From contig JAKSYS010000270.1 in assembly GCA_022925895.1 (NCBI GenBank), forward strand, positions 1 through 64,000: DNA of 64,000 nucleotides. The letters run 5' to 3'. The notes beneath the pieces are model-generated. The model saw nothing but the letters and a program-made list of their open reading frames with translations, had not been told where the DNA came from and searched no databases. Position 1 is the stretch's first letter; each line of letters starts with the position of its first letter. The stretch comes from Fragilaria crotonensis. Lineage: Eukaryota; Bacillariophyta; Fragilariophyceae; Fragilariales; Fragilariaceae. Below are positions 1-12,563 of the stretch, in pieces. The translations under genes were made by a program, and so were the position numbers.

Positions 1-348
1 TAGTATACATTATACATAGAGTCGTACGAGGATCACAGTTTATGTAGGTACTGTTGTATGATAGCATGAAAATGGTACTTGCAGTACGTAGGATAGTATT
101 GAGTAGTTGTACAGTATGACAGTGTCTAGTGTCTATACATTTCTAACTGTTAACGTTTCGGCGTCGGCGTCTGTCGGGGTGGCCGGTGGCCCGCGATGAA
201 CGACACGAAGTCTTCACTCCTGACATTTTGTCCAGGTGCTTGCTCCTGGCTTTCAAGAGAGTGCTACACTAACTGCTAACTGGCCTTCCGTTGCGGCCGC
301 ATTCTTGTTGTGCGACGAAGATAAGCTTGTTCAAGATTACTAGACAAC
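1..348. other. Spacer upstream of CTR9
   Basis: No coding region or RNA gene is supported here. The first 130 bases have the GTAC/TACT-rich texture that recurs in every spacer of this window. The stretch just before the ATG at 349 is presumably promoter and 5' UTR of the CTR9 gene; no clear TATA box was seen. Confidence 0.5.
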
Positions 349-3300
349 ATGTCATCCACAGTGGTTGAAAGTGGAACCGATGACGTTCAAACCGAAGAAT
401 CGTTGATTATTCCCATCCACTCTTCGGACCTGTTCATTGAAATCTTTCCTGACGAACTAAAGGAGATTCCTTCTTCAACGATACTCCAAGTCTTGAAAGA
501 TGAGCAAGCACCTCTATCTAAATGGGCTGATGTTGGTTTAAAGTACATGCAACAAGCCCTGCCAGGGGAATCGTCTGCGATTCTACAAGCGGCATGTGAG
601 CAATCCTCGTCACATCTGCTCGAAAAGGATGAAAAATCAACACTTGTCCGTCTCTTGGCGTCCGCGGGTATTGCGCATCTAGCAATTCCTGCTGGTGGAG
701 AAGAAGCTCGGCGCCAAGCTGATCAGCGTTTCACCTCTGCCAGCAAGGAAGATACATTCTTCCCCATGAATTGGATGGGTCAAGGGTTTCTCAACTTTCG
801 AGCCAATCGGCTCGATCAAGCACGTTTCTTTTTCGACACTACCTTGAAACAATGCGGTCGCATCCTTCCTGCCCTTATCGGTATGGCCGCCGTTGTTTTT
901 GGTGAAGGAAAATTTCAGCAAGCTCAAGATCTCTACGGTGAAGCACTGCGCTTGCACCCCAATCAGGCAGGCGCAGCCGTTCGGGTCGGTTTTGGCTTGG
1001 CCTCCTATCAACTGGGTCAAGTCGATCGCGCAAAAGCTGCTTTCCAGCGGGCGCTGCAATTGGATCCGGAGAACGTGTCGGCAATGGTGGCGACTGCCAT
1101 CTTGACGTTTGCAAGTTTGGATGTCTCTTTCCCCAACTATGCTCGGGAAACGGAACGGGCGATGAAGCTCATGTCCATGGCACACTTGTTAGACCATTCC
1201 AATGCAATGGTTCAGAATCACTTGGCGAATCATTATTTTTACAAGTGGACGCCGTTGCCTGGCACTGTGTCTGTGCAAAAAGGAAGTGTAACGGTAAAGC
1301 CGTCGCAACCCATCCCATTGGATGCCGGTGAATCGATTCGTGTGGGAATGCATTTCGAAACAACGGTGCAAGATGAAGCCAACGATGATAACAGTTTTAT
1401 AATGAAGGATGCGTGGACTTTGGAGTCGAACGGTACGTTGCTATGAATGAGGTGTGCATAACTGCATGCATTATCGATTCTCACCTTCATCGATCAGACC
1501 ACCTCAAATTGTGGAAATAGGATTACGATCGCGTTAGCGCCCTTGCGAAGGGCGCCTATAGCTCCACCACGGTCGCAGAAATGCAGGCCGAATCTCTCTT
1601 TCAGCTTGGACGCGTACACCATGTTCGTCACGAGTTCGAAAGTGCTCTCAAGCTCTACGAAAAGGCTTGCAAATTGGCACCAGACTTGACGCCCGCTCGG
1701 TTCGGTATGGCCCAATCCCTGTTGGCTCAGAAGGATTATAAGAACAGTATGGTCGAACTGAAGAAGGTCGTCTTGAAGTCTCCAAATGCCACTGATGCCC
1801 TGGCGCTTTTGGGACTGCTGCAAGTTCGCGCCGGGCAAACCAAGGAGGGACTCTTGAATCTGCACAAGTCCATGGATTTGGACCCACTTAATCCGGAGCT
1901 TATTCTGTTAGAAGCATTGGCGTTGCAACAGGACAAGTCTACCTACGGGAAGTCGCTGGAACGTTATCAAAAGGCGGTGGAGTTGTTGGGTGCGTCGACG
2001 CAGGAAATTCCATATGAATTGTTTTGTAACTTGGGAGTTTTGTGTCACGAGACGAAAGACTACGAAAAAGCATTGGACTATTACAGGCTAGCGTTAGATA
2101 CTCTTGATTCCGGAACGGCCTTGAAGACGACCCCTGCGGCTGTTCAACATGCCGCAAATGATATGTTTTGGAGCTTTGTCGAAACCCCGGCGCAAGTCGT
2201 GTCTCCAGTTGCTGAAGGGTCTTCTGTTTTGGAAGTGCAAGGAGAAAGTGGACTACAGAAAGGAGATTACATCCGTATTGGCGGAAATTTTTGTGCTGAA
2301 GTTGTTGGTGTCATTGGTAATTCGATTGAACTTAACGAGGCTTTCATTCCACCCACACAAGCGGGGGCCGATGACGATGTAGGAGGTGGCAATAAGGATC
2401 CCGACCCTTCCATGGAAATCGTCGATGACAAGGAATCAGGTTCCAAAAAGAACATTGAAAGCACTCCCGCGCCACAAGCGCTTCTCAGGCTCTTCGTGAA
2501 GCGGGAGAATCTTCTGTTGGAAAACAATCAAGCCATCACGATCGCATTCAACATTGCACGTGTCCACGAAAACGCGGATCGAACTATTGCAGCTGTCGAA
2601 CTTCACAAAGCCATCGTTAGGCGAGTCCCCACCTACGTCAACAGCTATTTGAGACTAGCTTGTATTGCTCGTGATTCTGGTTGCCTTCAAGAATGCTCCG
2701 CCTGGCTCAAGATTGCCTGCACAGCAGCGCCAGGCAACCCTGAAGTTCTGGCACTCGTGGGCAACTTGCATTTGTCCCTCTGTGACTGGGGTCCTGCTCA
2801 AAATGTATTCGACCAGTTGCTCATGAAACGTGTTGCTAGTGTTGAAGCGTACTCGAAGCTTAGCATGGGCAATATCTACTTTGCCAATTTGGACCACCCG
2901 AAGTCGTATGGAAAGCATTTAAAGAAGGCAGTAGACTTGTACAAGAGTATCCTGACGAAAGACAATGCCAATGCGTACGCTGCGAATGGGATTGGCACCG
3001 TCCTCGCCGAGAAGGGGGAACTTTTCAAGGCCAAAGAGGTATTTAACCGGGTTCGCGAAGTCAGTGGGGACACAATCGCCGACGCGCTATTGAATCTGGG
3101 ACACATTTATTTGGCCCAGAAGAAACATCCTGAGGCATTGCAGATGTATCAAAGCTACATGAAGCGTACCCAGGATGGGACTGCTCCGATTACGACCAAG
3201 AGTCGGGAGGATGACGAGGCTGAAGTTCTGCTTTACATTGCTTTTGCCTATTTTGATTGGGCTCGTCAGACAGAAGCCCTCAACAATGCTCAGGCAGCAC

Positions 3301-4214
3301 CAGCTGACGAGCGTTACCAAATGTGCATCGAGCATCTTGAAATGGCGCTGCAGAAAAGTAAGCGTCGCGAGGTGGTCTTGAACTACAACCTCTGCATGAC
3401 TAAGCTACAAGCCGCCAATTGTGTTCTGCAAAAATTGACAAGGAACATTCGGCGAACAGCGCAAGAAGTCGAGGTCGCCTTGAAAGGACTTGAAGAAAGC
3501 CTCCCTAAAGTGGAAGAGATGCTCAGGTGGAAGGAAGACGGCAAGAAAGTTCTCATTCCAAAGTCGATGCTTCAAGACTGTGTGACGCACTGCAAGTCCA
3601 ACATTGAAAGTGCCAAGGTGCACTTGGAAGAGGAACGGCGAAAAGAACAGGAAGCTGCCGAAATGCGTGAAGTCCAACGCAGTGCTGCAGAAGCGCAGAG
3701 ACAAGAAGAGGAGCTCCGCAAGATCATGGAGCAAGAGCGGGAAGCCAAGGAGCAAGAAGAACGTGATAGCAAGGCGGCTGCGAAGATGAATGCTGTCGAG
3801 CAGCTTCGTGCGGGATGGGTCGAAGAGACCGAAGCAAAGAAACAACAAGAAAAGGAAAAGAAGGGTAAGGCCGGTCGCAAGGGAGCACCTCCTGTCGACG
3901 ACACCTTCATCGTCGATGATGTCGCCGGGACAGCAATTGATCAAACTGCTGCACTATTCGACGATTCTTCAGACGAGGAAGGGGATGATGTCAATCGGAA
4001 CGAGGAGATGAAGGACAAGGATGCTGAGTCGAACAAGGAAGATCGGGCGGCATCAACTACCGAAAAAGACCTATTTGGAGATACAAGTGACGAGGATAGC
4101 GACGAGGAGCTAGTTTCAGCTGTGAGCAAGAAGCGTAGCGGGGGTGAACAAGGCAATGACGATGACCAGCCAGCCAAGCGACAAAGAGTTGTCGACGACG
4201 AGTATGACGAGTGA
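349..4214 (+). CDS. CTR9: CTR9-like subunit of the Paf1 complex (TPR protein)
   Basis: Scaffold subunit of the nuclear Paf1 complex, which travels with RNA polymerase II and supports histone modification during elongation. Two exons: the first opens at ATG 349, the second runs from about 1521 to the stop at 4214, giving roughly 1,260 residues. The stretch DYDRVSALAKGAYSSTTVAE followed by MQAESLFQLGRVHH matches the equivalent part of animal CTR9, as do LYKSILTKDNANAYAANGIG and the WGPAQ block. TPR repeats fill most of the protein, followed by a charged E/K/R coiled coil (about nt 3600-3870) and an acidic D/E/S tail, all usual for the family. Two features are unusual. A similar inserted module (GS..V...GD.IRIG..F) occurs twice, near nt 1250-1430 and 2185-2350. 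The obvious splice pair (donor 1433, acceptor 1520) leaves the frame one base off, so the exact junction is unresolved. Family call is secure. Confidence 0.9.
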
Positions 4215-4374
4215 AGCAAGTCCATATTAGGTTCTCTGGTTTAAGTGTGATCGGTGCAAATCGTCGGTCGCAGCATTTATTCACTCGTTTTTGAATTTGA
4301 ATTACTAGACATCGTTATCGTCGACCCACAATGTGGACAGGTTTAATTGAGGGCACGGATCAAATGCAATCTTC

Positions 4375-7300
4375 TCACTTGGACAAATAATTTAAATTTC
4401 CCAATGCAATGTACGTAACCACTCTGGACCCAACGATGAGGCAAACCAGGTACAGTACGTTCCACGGCAAACTGCTGATAGTGAATTTCCCACCGAAGCT
4501 GTCATAGACCCAATCTTCAGCAGTACCACATATCCCTGAAAGGCCTGGGGTCGTACTGGCGCACTGAACAATAGCATCGCTGTTAGCAATAAGGAAATTG
4601 TAGAAAGGGGACCCAAGAGTAGCCTCAATGGGAGTGTCATCGTCGTTGAATTGGGAGGTGAGAAGCCCCTCAAGGACGTAATGACCAGGGAATAACCAAT
4701 ATGCTACACGACGCCAGAGTTAGAGTAAGGTGCATAATATAAAGCCAAGCAAGAGCAAAGATTGAAGGAACTCACCAAAGGTCCAGAATCCGGTAATGTT
4801 GTTCGGCCGGATGAGGAGACCAGAGAACAAACTAGTCATGGAAATCAGTAAGCCACCAAAGCCTTGCGCAGTCTGACTATCTCGTACAAGGGAGACCATC
4901 ATCTAATTGAAAGGCGGTGAGTGAACAGACAGTCAAATCGGCGAAGAAGTTGAAATTGCTTGAATTGACCTACCTGTCCTAAGAAGGTGAAGGCCCCTAA
5001 GTTCAGGGTGAAAAATAGATAATACAAGAAGAACTTGTAGGCCAATGGGGAGAAACCGACGAGAAAATAGAAGCACACACAGAAAATCATGCTGGACCAT
5101 AAGATGAAAGGAATCTCTGCGACAGAGAAGGCCACAAGGATGGAGCGCACCGTGTACATTTTTGCGGCTTGGTGACGATAAAACATGTTTCTCTCGACCT
5201 CGAATACCGGGAGCACCGTATTGAACGAGTTGACAGCTACAAATCGATAAGAAATGGTAAGATAATGATGAAAGCAAAAAAATAGCCAATCCATATTTGC
5301 GCTTACCCAAGAAGAGGAAGGTGATAAAAATACTTGTCACGCGAGAGTTCATGTCGGATTCATTCTCTGGAACTCGCTGGCTCGCGTAAACGCTTCCGAA
5401 AAGTAAAGCGACGGCGGCTGATACCAATATCCTAACAGAATTATAGCTGGGAATAGCAGGTGCACAAGTCGTCAGAATTTCGTTGGCGTCAAGGCAAGAA
5501 GTACCAACAGGTTGCACTTACGTGGGTGATCTCCAGTAGATTTTCATGACGCGCTGCATCAGAACTTTCATCTGAGTCTTCTTGCTCGCGGCGTATTCAC
5601 TGATAAAGGAAACTTTGTTGCCGTCCGACTTTAGGGCGTTGAACTCGGCGATCTTGGCGATCGCATGATCGCGAAGAGTCGACCTCTTGTACGCCGCAAC
5701 ATAATCGAACGGCTCGCCACCCTGTGCGGCCGACCCAGCCCCAATGCATGTCAGCATCCTTTCATACGACTTGGTGAGACTACGTGGAATCTGCATGTTT
5801 AGAATGCTGATGGACGTACCATGTAGCTGGATTTTCTCCAGGCTGGATCTTAGGAGTAGCGTCGAACCTCTCTAAGTACTCGATGAGTTTCGAACTCTCA
5901 TCACCAAGTTCTCCGAAGAAAACAACTTCACCGCCGCGCCGAAGCAAAAGCAGAGAGTCAAAGGAATTGAAGATCGCGATCGAGGGCTGATGAATAGTTG
6001 CGCAGACGGCACGGCCGGACAAAGCGATTCTCTTCAATCCACGCATTACAATTCCGGCGGCTCGAGCGTCAAGACCACTTGTTGGTTCATCCTGAAGACA
6101 ATGCAACATCAAGTTAGAGGGAACTCATAATTCGAGAGTCATTCTCTACGGATGCCGACTTACCAAAAAGAGAATGGAAGGATTCGAGACGAGTTCGACT
6201 GCAATGGATAATCGCTTTCGTTGCTCGAACGAGAGACCGCCCGTCATATCGCTTCCGACTTGCAAATCCTGAAGAACAGTAAGCTCCAGCATGGCTAGCG
6301 TCTGGTCTACAAATTTCTTGATACTGTCCTCGGTGACAGCAGCGTCACTCTCCTCCAATCGAAGTCGAGCTGAGAACTCCACAGTCTCCCTAATAGTCAT
6401 GGCGGGACTCTGAACGTCGAACTGTTCGACGTACCCAGTACACCGACGGAAAGAAGTCGGCTCCTGAGCATGCCCGTTCAAAGCAACCTCGCCAGTTATG
6501 ACGCCGGTTGTTTTCCGAAGAGACAAGCAGTCCATCAGGGTTGTCTTCCCGGCACCACTACGAAATGGTGAGTTCCATTGCAGTGGAGCTATCTGAATGG
6601 CATATCTTACGTACCTGCTTCCCATCAAGGCTGTCATCTTTCCTCCTTCAATGTAACCTGTCACCCCTTTAAGCAACTCGAGTTGTTCATCACTGGTCGA
6701 AGCTTTCACGACATAGTGTATATCACTGAACGTCACGTTCACCTTCTTGAAAGGAATTTCTACCTCCTTCACATCATAATCAGATGGAACATCTGGAACG
6801 TCTGTTCCTAGGGATTTCCCAGTTTGAAATCTCCACTTTGAGAGGAAATAGGTGGAGAGACAAATGGAAAAGATGCTAGCCCCAATCGTGAAGATGAAAC
6901 CCCACCTGCAAAGAGCAAGCAAGTCAGGACACGAAACGGCAACGGGTCGCTTTGATCAATACAATTAACTGCCTTACCAAATCCATTCTGATGTGAACGG
7001 ATTACCGTTTCCGTCAACAAACCCGAAACGGATAAGAATGTTTTCGCCAAGCGTCAATCCATTGGCTTGCACCGCGCTGTATTTACTTGTGGTGTATTCG
7101 TTTACGACAAGGGCTCGAAGCACCCATGCAAACATGTTTATCCAATAGGCCCAGATCCAATAACTGAAAAAGAAACGAAGAGTGTAAGAAAGGTGTCCCC
7201 GCCAGTTACTGGCCAACTTAGAACCGCGATCAGTGCTCACGTACGCAGGAATGACATCTGGTTGAACTGTGAAACCAGAGAATAGAACCAGCAACACGAT

Positions 7301-9759
7301 GGAAACACTCATACATGCCTGAGCGGTAGGCTTGTCCTTTACCGTTGCGCTGAAAATACTGAACACCAATCCCGCAGTCATTGAACCACAGATAATCAGG
7401 AGCACAAATATAAAGTAAGCACCAGGCCCATCCGAACTTGAGAGGCCAACAAACCAATAAATAATTGATCCATAGAGTAGACCATCAATCAGAGAAGTAG
7501 GAAATCCCGCGAGGCTTCTGCCAGCGACGAATGTCCAAGTAGGAAAGAAGTTGGCGTCCTGCTGTTTGTAAAAAATGCTGCGAGGTTCAAATTGAGCGGG
7601 CACTTTCAACATGGCGCCAACGCTGACGAAGAACATCGACTGGAACAAAATACCCATAACTGATTGGGGATCATTAGACTGTTGCCAGAAAACAGTCCCC
7701 GCAACAATGCCCATGATAAGATCTAATGCCATCGACAGTGAGAAAGTTGACTTGTCCGATGAGGATCATGTTTTAGGAGACGTGACTTACCTTGCATCAA
7801 GCGCGCCTTGATCTGGTACCTGTCCCTGGCCCACAGGAGCAGTTCGCGACCGACGAGAATTTTCAACGAGTTGAACGAATTGTTGTGATACCTCGCTTTG
7901 AAGGCCTGTGTCTCTTCCTTGGTCAAAACAAACTCCTCTCCAAGAGGTTCCGCAATACTCATTCGAATCGCTTGAGCTCTAGCACTCATCTCGTACCGTT
8001 CTTTAAACTCTACTGTCGTAAGGTGCGGCGAATTTTGATCGGAAAGGAATTTAGCCCCCGATTGGGTTGGCAACGACTGATTCGAGAATGACGTTAGAAT
8101 ACCAAACGGCGTGGTAGCACGCAAAGTTCGACCACCATCACTTACCAGCAACCAATCAGCGACATCAGTGCGCTCAGGGAGTTTGTAGCCGAGCGACTCG
8201 AAGTGACCAACTACTTCGCCAACGGGGCCAGCATAAATGACTCTACCGGAATCAATCAGGATAATCTCATCAAACAAGGCTACAGTCTCTGGAGGAGGTT
8301 GCAACAGAGAAACAATTCTTACCGAGCCCATCATTTTCCCGACTGATCCCATGAGCTTTATAATGTCGAATGTAGTTGCGGCTAAAGCAAACATGCGGTG
8401 AGACAACAAAAGGCAACGCGGTGCGGACAGGACGAGCATGAGGTACTTACCATCAAGGCCTGTGCTGATCTCATCAGCGCACAAAATAGGAACACGAGTC
8501 ACAGCAAGCTCAGCAACAGTCACTCGTTTCCTCTCCCCGCCACTCACACCACGCACAGTGGTCGTGTCACCGACAAATGTATCCTTGACGCGGGTTAAAC
8601 CCGTGGCCTCTAAGACTTTGGCGACGGCCCATTTTTCTTCATCAAGCTGCCGAATGAATTCAACGATCTCTTTATCATTCGACACATTCACTGGAGGTCG
8701 GTGTGACGATCCAACCTTGCATTTCCATGCGAATATGCACGTCTCCCAGACCGTCATGTAGGGATGAAGCCGGTCGATTTGATCGATGTGCGAGGAAACA
8801 TTCTATGCGAAAATCGGTTAGATAGTCACCAATACTCGATGCGAACGAAAGTGACACACTCACCGACCAAACGACCTTCTTTTCAGAGGACGACATTCCA
8901 TTGACGAACACTTCACCTCCTTTGACGTGTTTATCATCTTGAGGTAATGTATTAGCTATCATTTTCAAAAGGGTGCTTTTTCCGGATCCAGGCAAGCCCA
9001 AAACAAGGTACATTTTGCCTGGCTTAAGGCACAGATTTATTCCTTCTGCAATCACCTTGCTCTCCTCCTTCATAGTTTTGCCGCCCGTGAATCTTGCTAG
9101 ATTGCTTAACACCCTGTAGAATAGGCTGGCCGAGAACACTGTTTCGATTCGCTGAGTAGCTCGTTGAGGACCTTCTTCTTCCTCCTCTTCCACTCCTCCC
9201 TCTCTATTCTCCGGTTCACCGCTTCCACTGAGCTTCGAAGCTGCCGTTGCCATGCGACTTACTCGCGGAAAGCTCAAATCGCTCTCCACAAACCTCGTGA
9301 CGGTGTAAGATCCATTGATGACGCGGCATTCATACTGGCGGGGATTCTTCCCCCAGAGCTTCTCGCTGATGGAGCGAATCTCCTTGACCAATTCATCGTC
9401 GTCCATCGCAGCAACTTCAGAAGCTCTACTGCCCAAAAGGCTTGCCAAATGACTACTCGGTTTGCTCCCCTCCTCTACATCACTACCAATATGCTTAACG
9501 ATAACCTCTCCAAGTAGAGCAGCACGAAGGTCAGTCGGGATATCTACCTCCTTCCTGCTCAAGAATGCGAAGGTTTAGAATCCCTGCCGAAGAATTCAAA
9601 ACAATCATAGTGACAGTTTCAATAAACTTACGAAGCGCAAAGATCCAGCAACTTTCGAATGGCCTCCTCACGGGTTTGAGTCCTGTCTCCATCATCATCC
9701 TTGACAGTCTCGCCGGCGGAGGGATGAAGCTCGTCTTTCGAAGAGGGAAAACTCCACAT
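4375..9759 (-). CDS. Full-size ABCG (PDR-type) ABC transporter, 14 exons
   Basis: Membrane ATP-driven exporter of the pleiotropic-drug-resistance type; substrate unknown. I resolve 14 exons: 9759-9632, 9554-8864, 8802-8451, 8381-7791, 7722-7245, 7163-6978, 6905-6615, 6557-6164, 6091-5820, 5758-5522, 5446-5307, 5236-4974, 4902-4776 and 4703-4375. All have GT..AG borders and sum to 4,479 nt, exactly 1,492 codons plus stop. The layout is NBD1-TMD1-NBD2-TMD2. NBD1 has Walker A GLPGSGKST (about residues 229-237), signature VSGGERKR and Walker B ILCADEISTGLD. NBD2 has Walker A SGAGKTT (about 906, across an intron), an altered signature LSFEQRKR and DEPTSGLD. ENPATW-MLTCIGAG and the VLPVFEVERNMFYR block are PDR hallmarks. 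The ATG sits in a good context (TTCACCATGTGG). Having 13 introns is high compared with 0-3 in its neighbours. The family is secure; plasma-membrane location is inferred. Confidence 0.93.
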
Positions 9760-10637
9760 GGTGAACTTTATGCGACGAACGCGAAAGAGAATCTCTCGTT
9801 TTCTGCGTATCTTCTACACTTGTAGCTCAAAACGTATATTCCGTACCAAGTGAGAAATGTGGATCTTCGTCTCAAAGATTGAGACGTCAAATGTCCCTTG
9901 AGGTTTAAGATTTATACACCGGTGAACTTTCTACGCACTTCGCGGAAGAAATATGTATCATGTGATGAATTTTTTGATAAATTCGCACTAGTGTTCTATT
10001 TAGAAGGTCCGGCAAATCAAAATTTCAGATTGAAGCAAAGATAGCTAAAAATATACATTTTACTGGACTTTCTTGGAAAACTATGACTGGTCGTGGTCAA
10101 TGGGACATCTGAGCTGCACCGGAAAGGTGACCTTTCATCTATCACTCCATCACTCCATCTACGTAATCAGTGTGTCGGTGTGGCATATAATTTATTAGAA
10201 CTCTTTGTGAGGGGCGTTCTTCTAATGAACTAAGGTACAGTGAACACCTCGGTTCTCCATTTCTCCCCGTATGGTGCTCTTGCACACCGATACCTCAACA
10301 AGAGACTCATTGCTCATGGGCTTGCTGTGGGTAGAGACATCACACATCACGCAAATCTGGTTGTTCAGTGCTGCTTGAAAGTCGCAAGTTGCACCAGATA
10401 CCAGACTGAAAATGGGTGAGAAATCGATGACGGCGATGTCTATGAAATACTAAAACGTTGAAGATTGGGCTGGCGTTCGGTCCTCGGATCGTGCTGTAAA
10501 TGGAATTGCCTAAACAACTATTCGGATTACGGTATTATTCCATGCCATTTTCAAGAACACAAGAAGTCCCGCTACTTACCGAAACGATTTGACTACAGTA
10601 GTTGAGAGCTAGCTGGAGTCTTCTGAGTACTTGTACT
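9760..10637. other. Spacer between ABCG start and SF3A3 end
   Basis: About 880 bases with no supported gene. It must hold the promoter of the minus-strand ABCG gene and the 3' end of SF3A3. A short direct repeat (atcactccatcactccatct, about 10140-10160) and AT-rich tracts are visible. Nothing else is recognisable. Confidence 0.5.
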
Positions 10638-12563
10638 TTAGAGTAATCCTTGGCGAGCTAGGTCCTCGAAGTTGGTTCGCGATAAGACGTTGCCGTGAGA
10701 GTCTTCGTATTCTTCCTCTTTGTCACCGTCAAAGCGATCCTTGTCCAACGAGCTTTGCAATGTTTTCCACAGTGATTGGGCATCTTCAATCTTGGTGACG
10801 CCGTGAAAGTGATTGGTATTGGGAATGCCAAGGCATTTCATTCCGTAAGCATGTTTGGCTTCTGCGAAGTGCTTCTCGAAGTTTCTCCTGCCTCGGTACG
10901 ATTCGTTGCCGCATATTTCGCAGGCGTAGAAGTGATTCAAACCGTGCAGTTTAAAAAGCCAGTAGGGAATGGGCTTACCGTCCCATCCAAGAGGAACACC
11001 CTTCGGGTTATAGATTGGAGTATCGTCATCGTCACTATCATCGTCATCGTCCGCGTTTTTCTTCTGGTCCACCTGTAGCTCAGACCCATGCAGCTCGTCC
11101 TCGAGCTCGCGTTCCCGTTCTTTAATAGTCTGAGACTGCCGTCTCTCCGCTCGACGAATGGTCGCCTCCAGCGTCGGACGCATTTGATTCAGGAGAGCGG
11201 TCACAATCACTTCTTGTCGGGCCAAATCGACACGTCTTTCACCAACACTTCCGGCGTCATCCCCTATGCGTTCAACGTTCTGTGGTTTTGCAAAAAGCTT
11301 TTTTGGGAGTTTGTCGAGCGGTGTGTCCTTGGTCATGAACAAACGCTTTGCTCGACCAAGTGGCGTGCCACCGCATTTAAGACCTAACTTGGAAAGCTCA
11401 GTCTTGAGGACATCACCATTCACCGCCTCATTGAGCTCCTCAGCGGATTTGAAGCGGCTGAGATCCATGACATTTTTCTCTTCACGATCATCGACCCAAC
11501 TTGCTTCCGCTTGCTTGTGTTCCCATCCCTGAATGCCTCCTGTTGCTCTCCACTGTTCTTCAAAATCCTTTATTGCTGGATCCACGACATCTTTCAGGGA
11601 CAGTAATGGATTTGACCGTTGTAGAAAGGACTCGAGATACTTTCGCAAGGCAGCCAAAAATCGGAAGTACTTTTTCCGTTCCTTCAGTTTTTCACTCTCC
11701 TTGATCGCAACAGCAAGGCCCTTCGACAGGAATTGTAGAAAATCAAAAACATCAGTGGGAATAACGTCTTTCCAGGATGTTTCATCCAGTACTGACTGTA
11801 GGTCAAAATACTTCCCCATTACTTCATCCGACGTGAACATCACCTCAGCGTACTTTTTTAGTTCTGACGAAAGCGTGGATGCCAAATCATAACCATCGGC
11901 GATCGGGAGGCCAACTTTCTGCCGTTTACGGACCGGTTCTGGATGCCGTGCATGATATTGACGCAGTTGTTGCAATTGATCGTCAAAGACTGCCAGGAGT
12001 GCATCAGACGACGCATTTGCCGCCTTAGCCTTGCGCAACGATGCGATCTCCTTGCTTTGCAACTGCGTCGACAATGCGACAGCTCTCTTGAGACAGGTTG
12101 AAAGCGCCGCTGTGTGCATTATTTTACCAATCTGACCTCTGCCCAGGGGAAACTCAGCCGGGTCGTCTTTGGAGGCCTCGAGGAGCGATTTCTGGGGTTT
12201 GATGCTTGCTGGTACTGAAGACTCGGAAAGTTCGGACCAAGCATCTTGAAGAGCACCAGGGAGAGAAGAAGCATCAACAGTACCTCCCATACCAGAAGGA
12301 TGGCTGAAAAGTGAGGAGGAAAAAAGCAAGGCAGCTTCCCGTTCAGCCTCGAGACTTCGAACTTCTTCCAACGTTAAACATGCCGATGTGATGGTTTCCA
12401 CAAGGTGTGGGTCAGCTTTTCCGTACTCTGTAGAAGCATTTTCTGTTTGCGGTGGCGGTGGTGGAGGAGGAGGAGGTGGTGGTGGCGGCGGTGGTGGAGG
12501 AGGAGGAGGTCGTGGTGGCGGAGGAGGCGGCGGCTGCTGCGGAGTTGTTGGTTGACCCATCAT
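10638..12563 (-). CDS. SF3A3: Splicing factor 3a subunit 3 (SF3A3/Prp9)
   Basis: Component of the SF3a complex of U2 snRNP, needed for prespliceosome formation in the nucleus. Single exon, 641 residues from ATG 12563; a second ATG follows directly. The C-terminus has the family C2H2-type finger CEICGNESYRGRRNFEKHF.. ending in KH (about 548-571), followed by KCLGIPNTNHFHGVTKIEDA, which is diagnostic. A SAP-like stretch with LKTELSKLGLKCGGT precedes it and is also typical. The N-terminus carries a pure proline tract (about residues 12-38) before a PRP9-like helical region, which other SF3A3 proteins do not usually have. An acidic DDDDDSDDDD run separates SAP and finger. It is divergent from the gene at 13041. 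Confidence 0.95.
   Translation of the reverse strand: MMGQPTTPQQPPPPPPPRPPPPPPPPPPPPPPPPPPPPQTENASTEYGKADPHLVETITSACLTLEEVRSLEAEREAALLFSSSLFSHPSGMGGTVDASSLPGALQDAWSELSESSVPASIKPQKSLLEASKDDPAEFPLGRGQIGKIMHTAALSTCLKRAVALSTQLQSKEIASLRKAKAANASSDALLAVFDDQLQQLRQYHARHPEPVRKRQKVGLPIADGYDLASTLSSELKKYAEVMFTSDEVMGKYFDLQSVLDETSWKDVIPTDVFDFLQFLSKGLAVAIKESEKLKERKKYFRFLAALRKYLESFLQRSNPLLSLKDVVDPAIKDFEEQWRATGGIQGWEHKQAEASWVDDREEKNVMDLSRFKSAEELNEAVNGDVLKTELSKLGLKCGGTPLGRAKRLFMTKDTPLDKLPKKLFAKPQNVERIGDDAGSVGERRVDLARQEVIVTALLNQMRPTLEATIRRAERRQSQTIKERERELEDELHGSELQVDQKKNADDDDDSDDDDTPIYNPKGVPLGWDGKPIPYWLFKLHGLNHFYACEICGNESYRGRRNFEKHFAEAKHAYGMKCLGIPNTNHFHGVTKIEDAQSLWKTLQSSLDKDRFDGDKEEEYEDSHGNVLSRTNFEDLARQGLL

Noticed and set aside
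3405-3944. 179-residue minus-strand open frame inside CTR9
   Set aside because: A shadow of the charged coiled-coil coding strand of CTR9.
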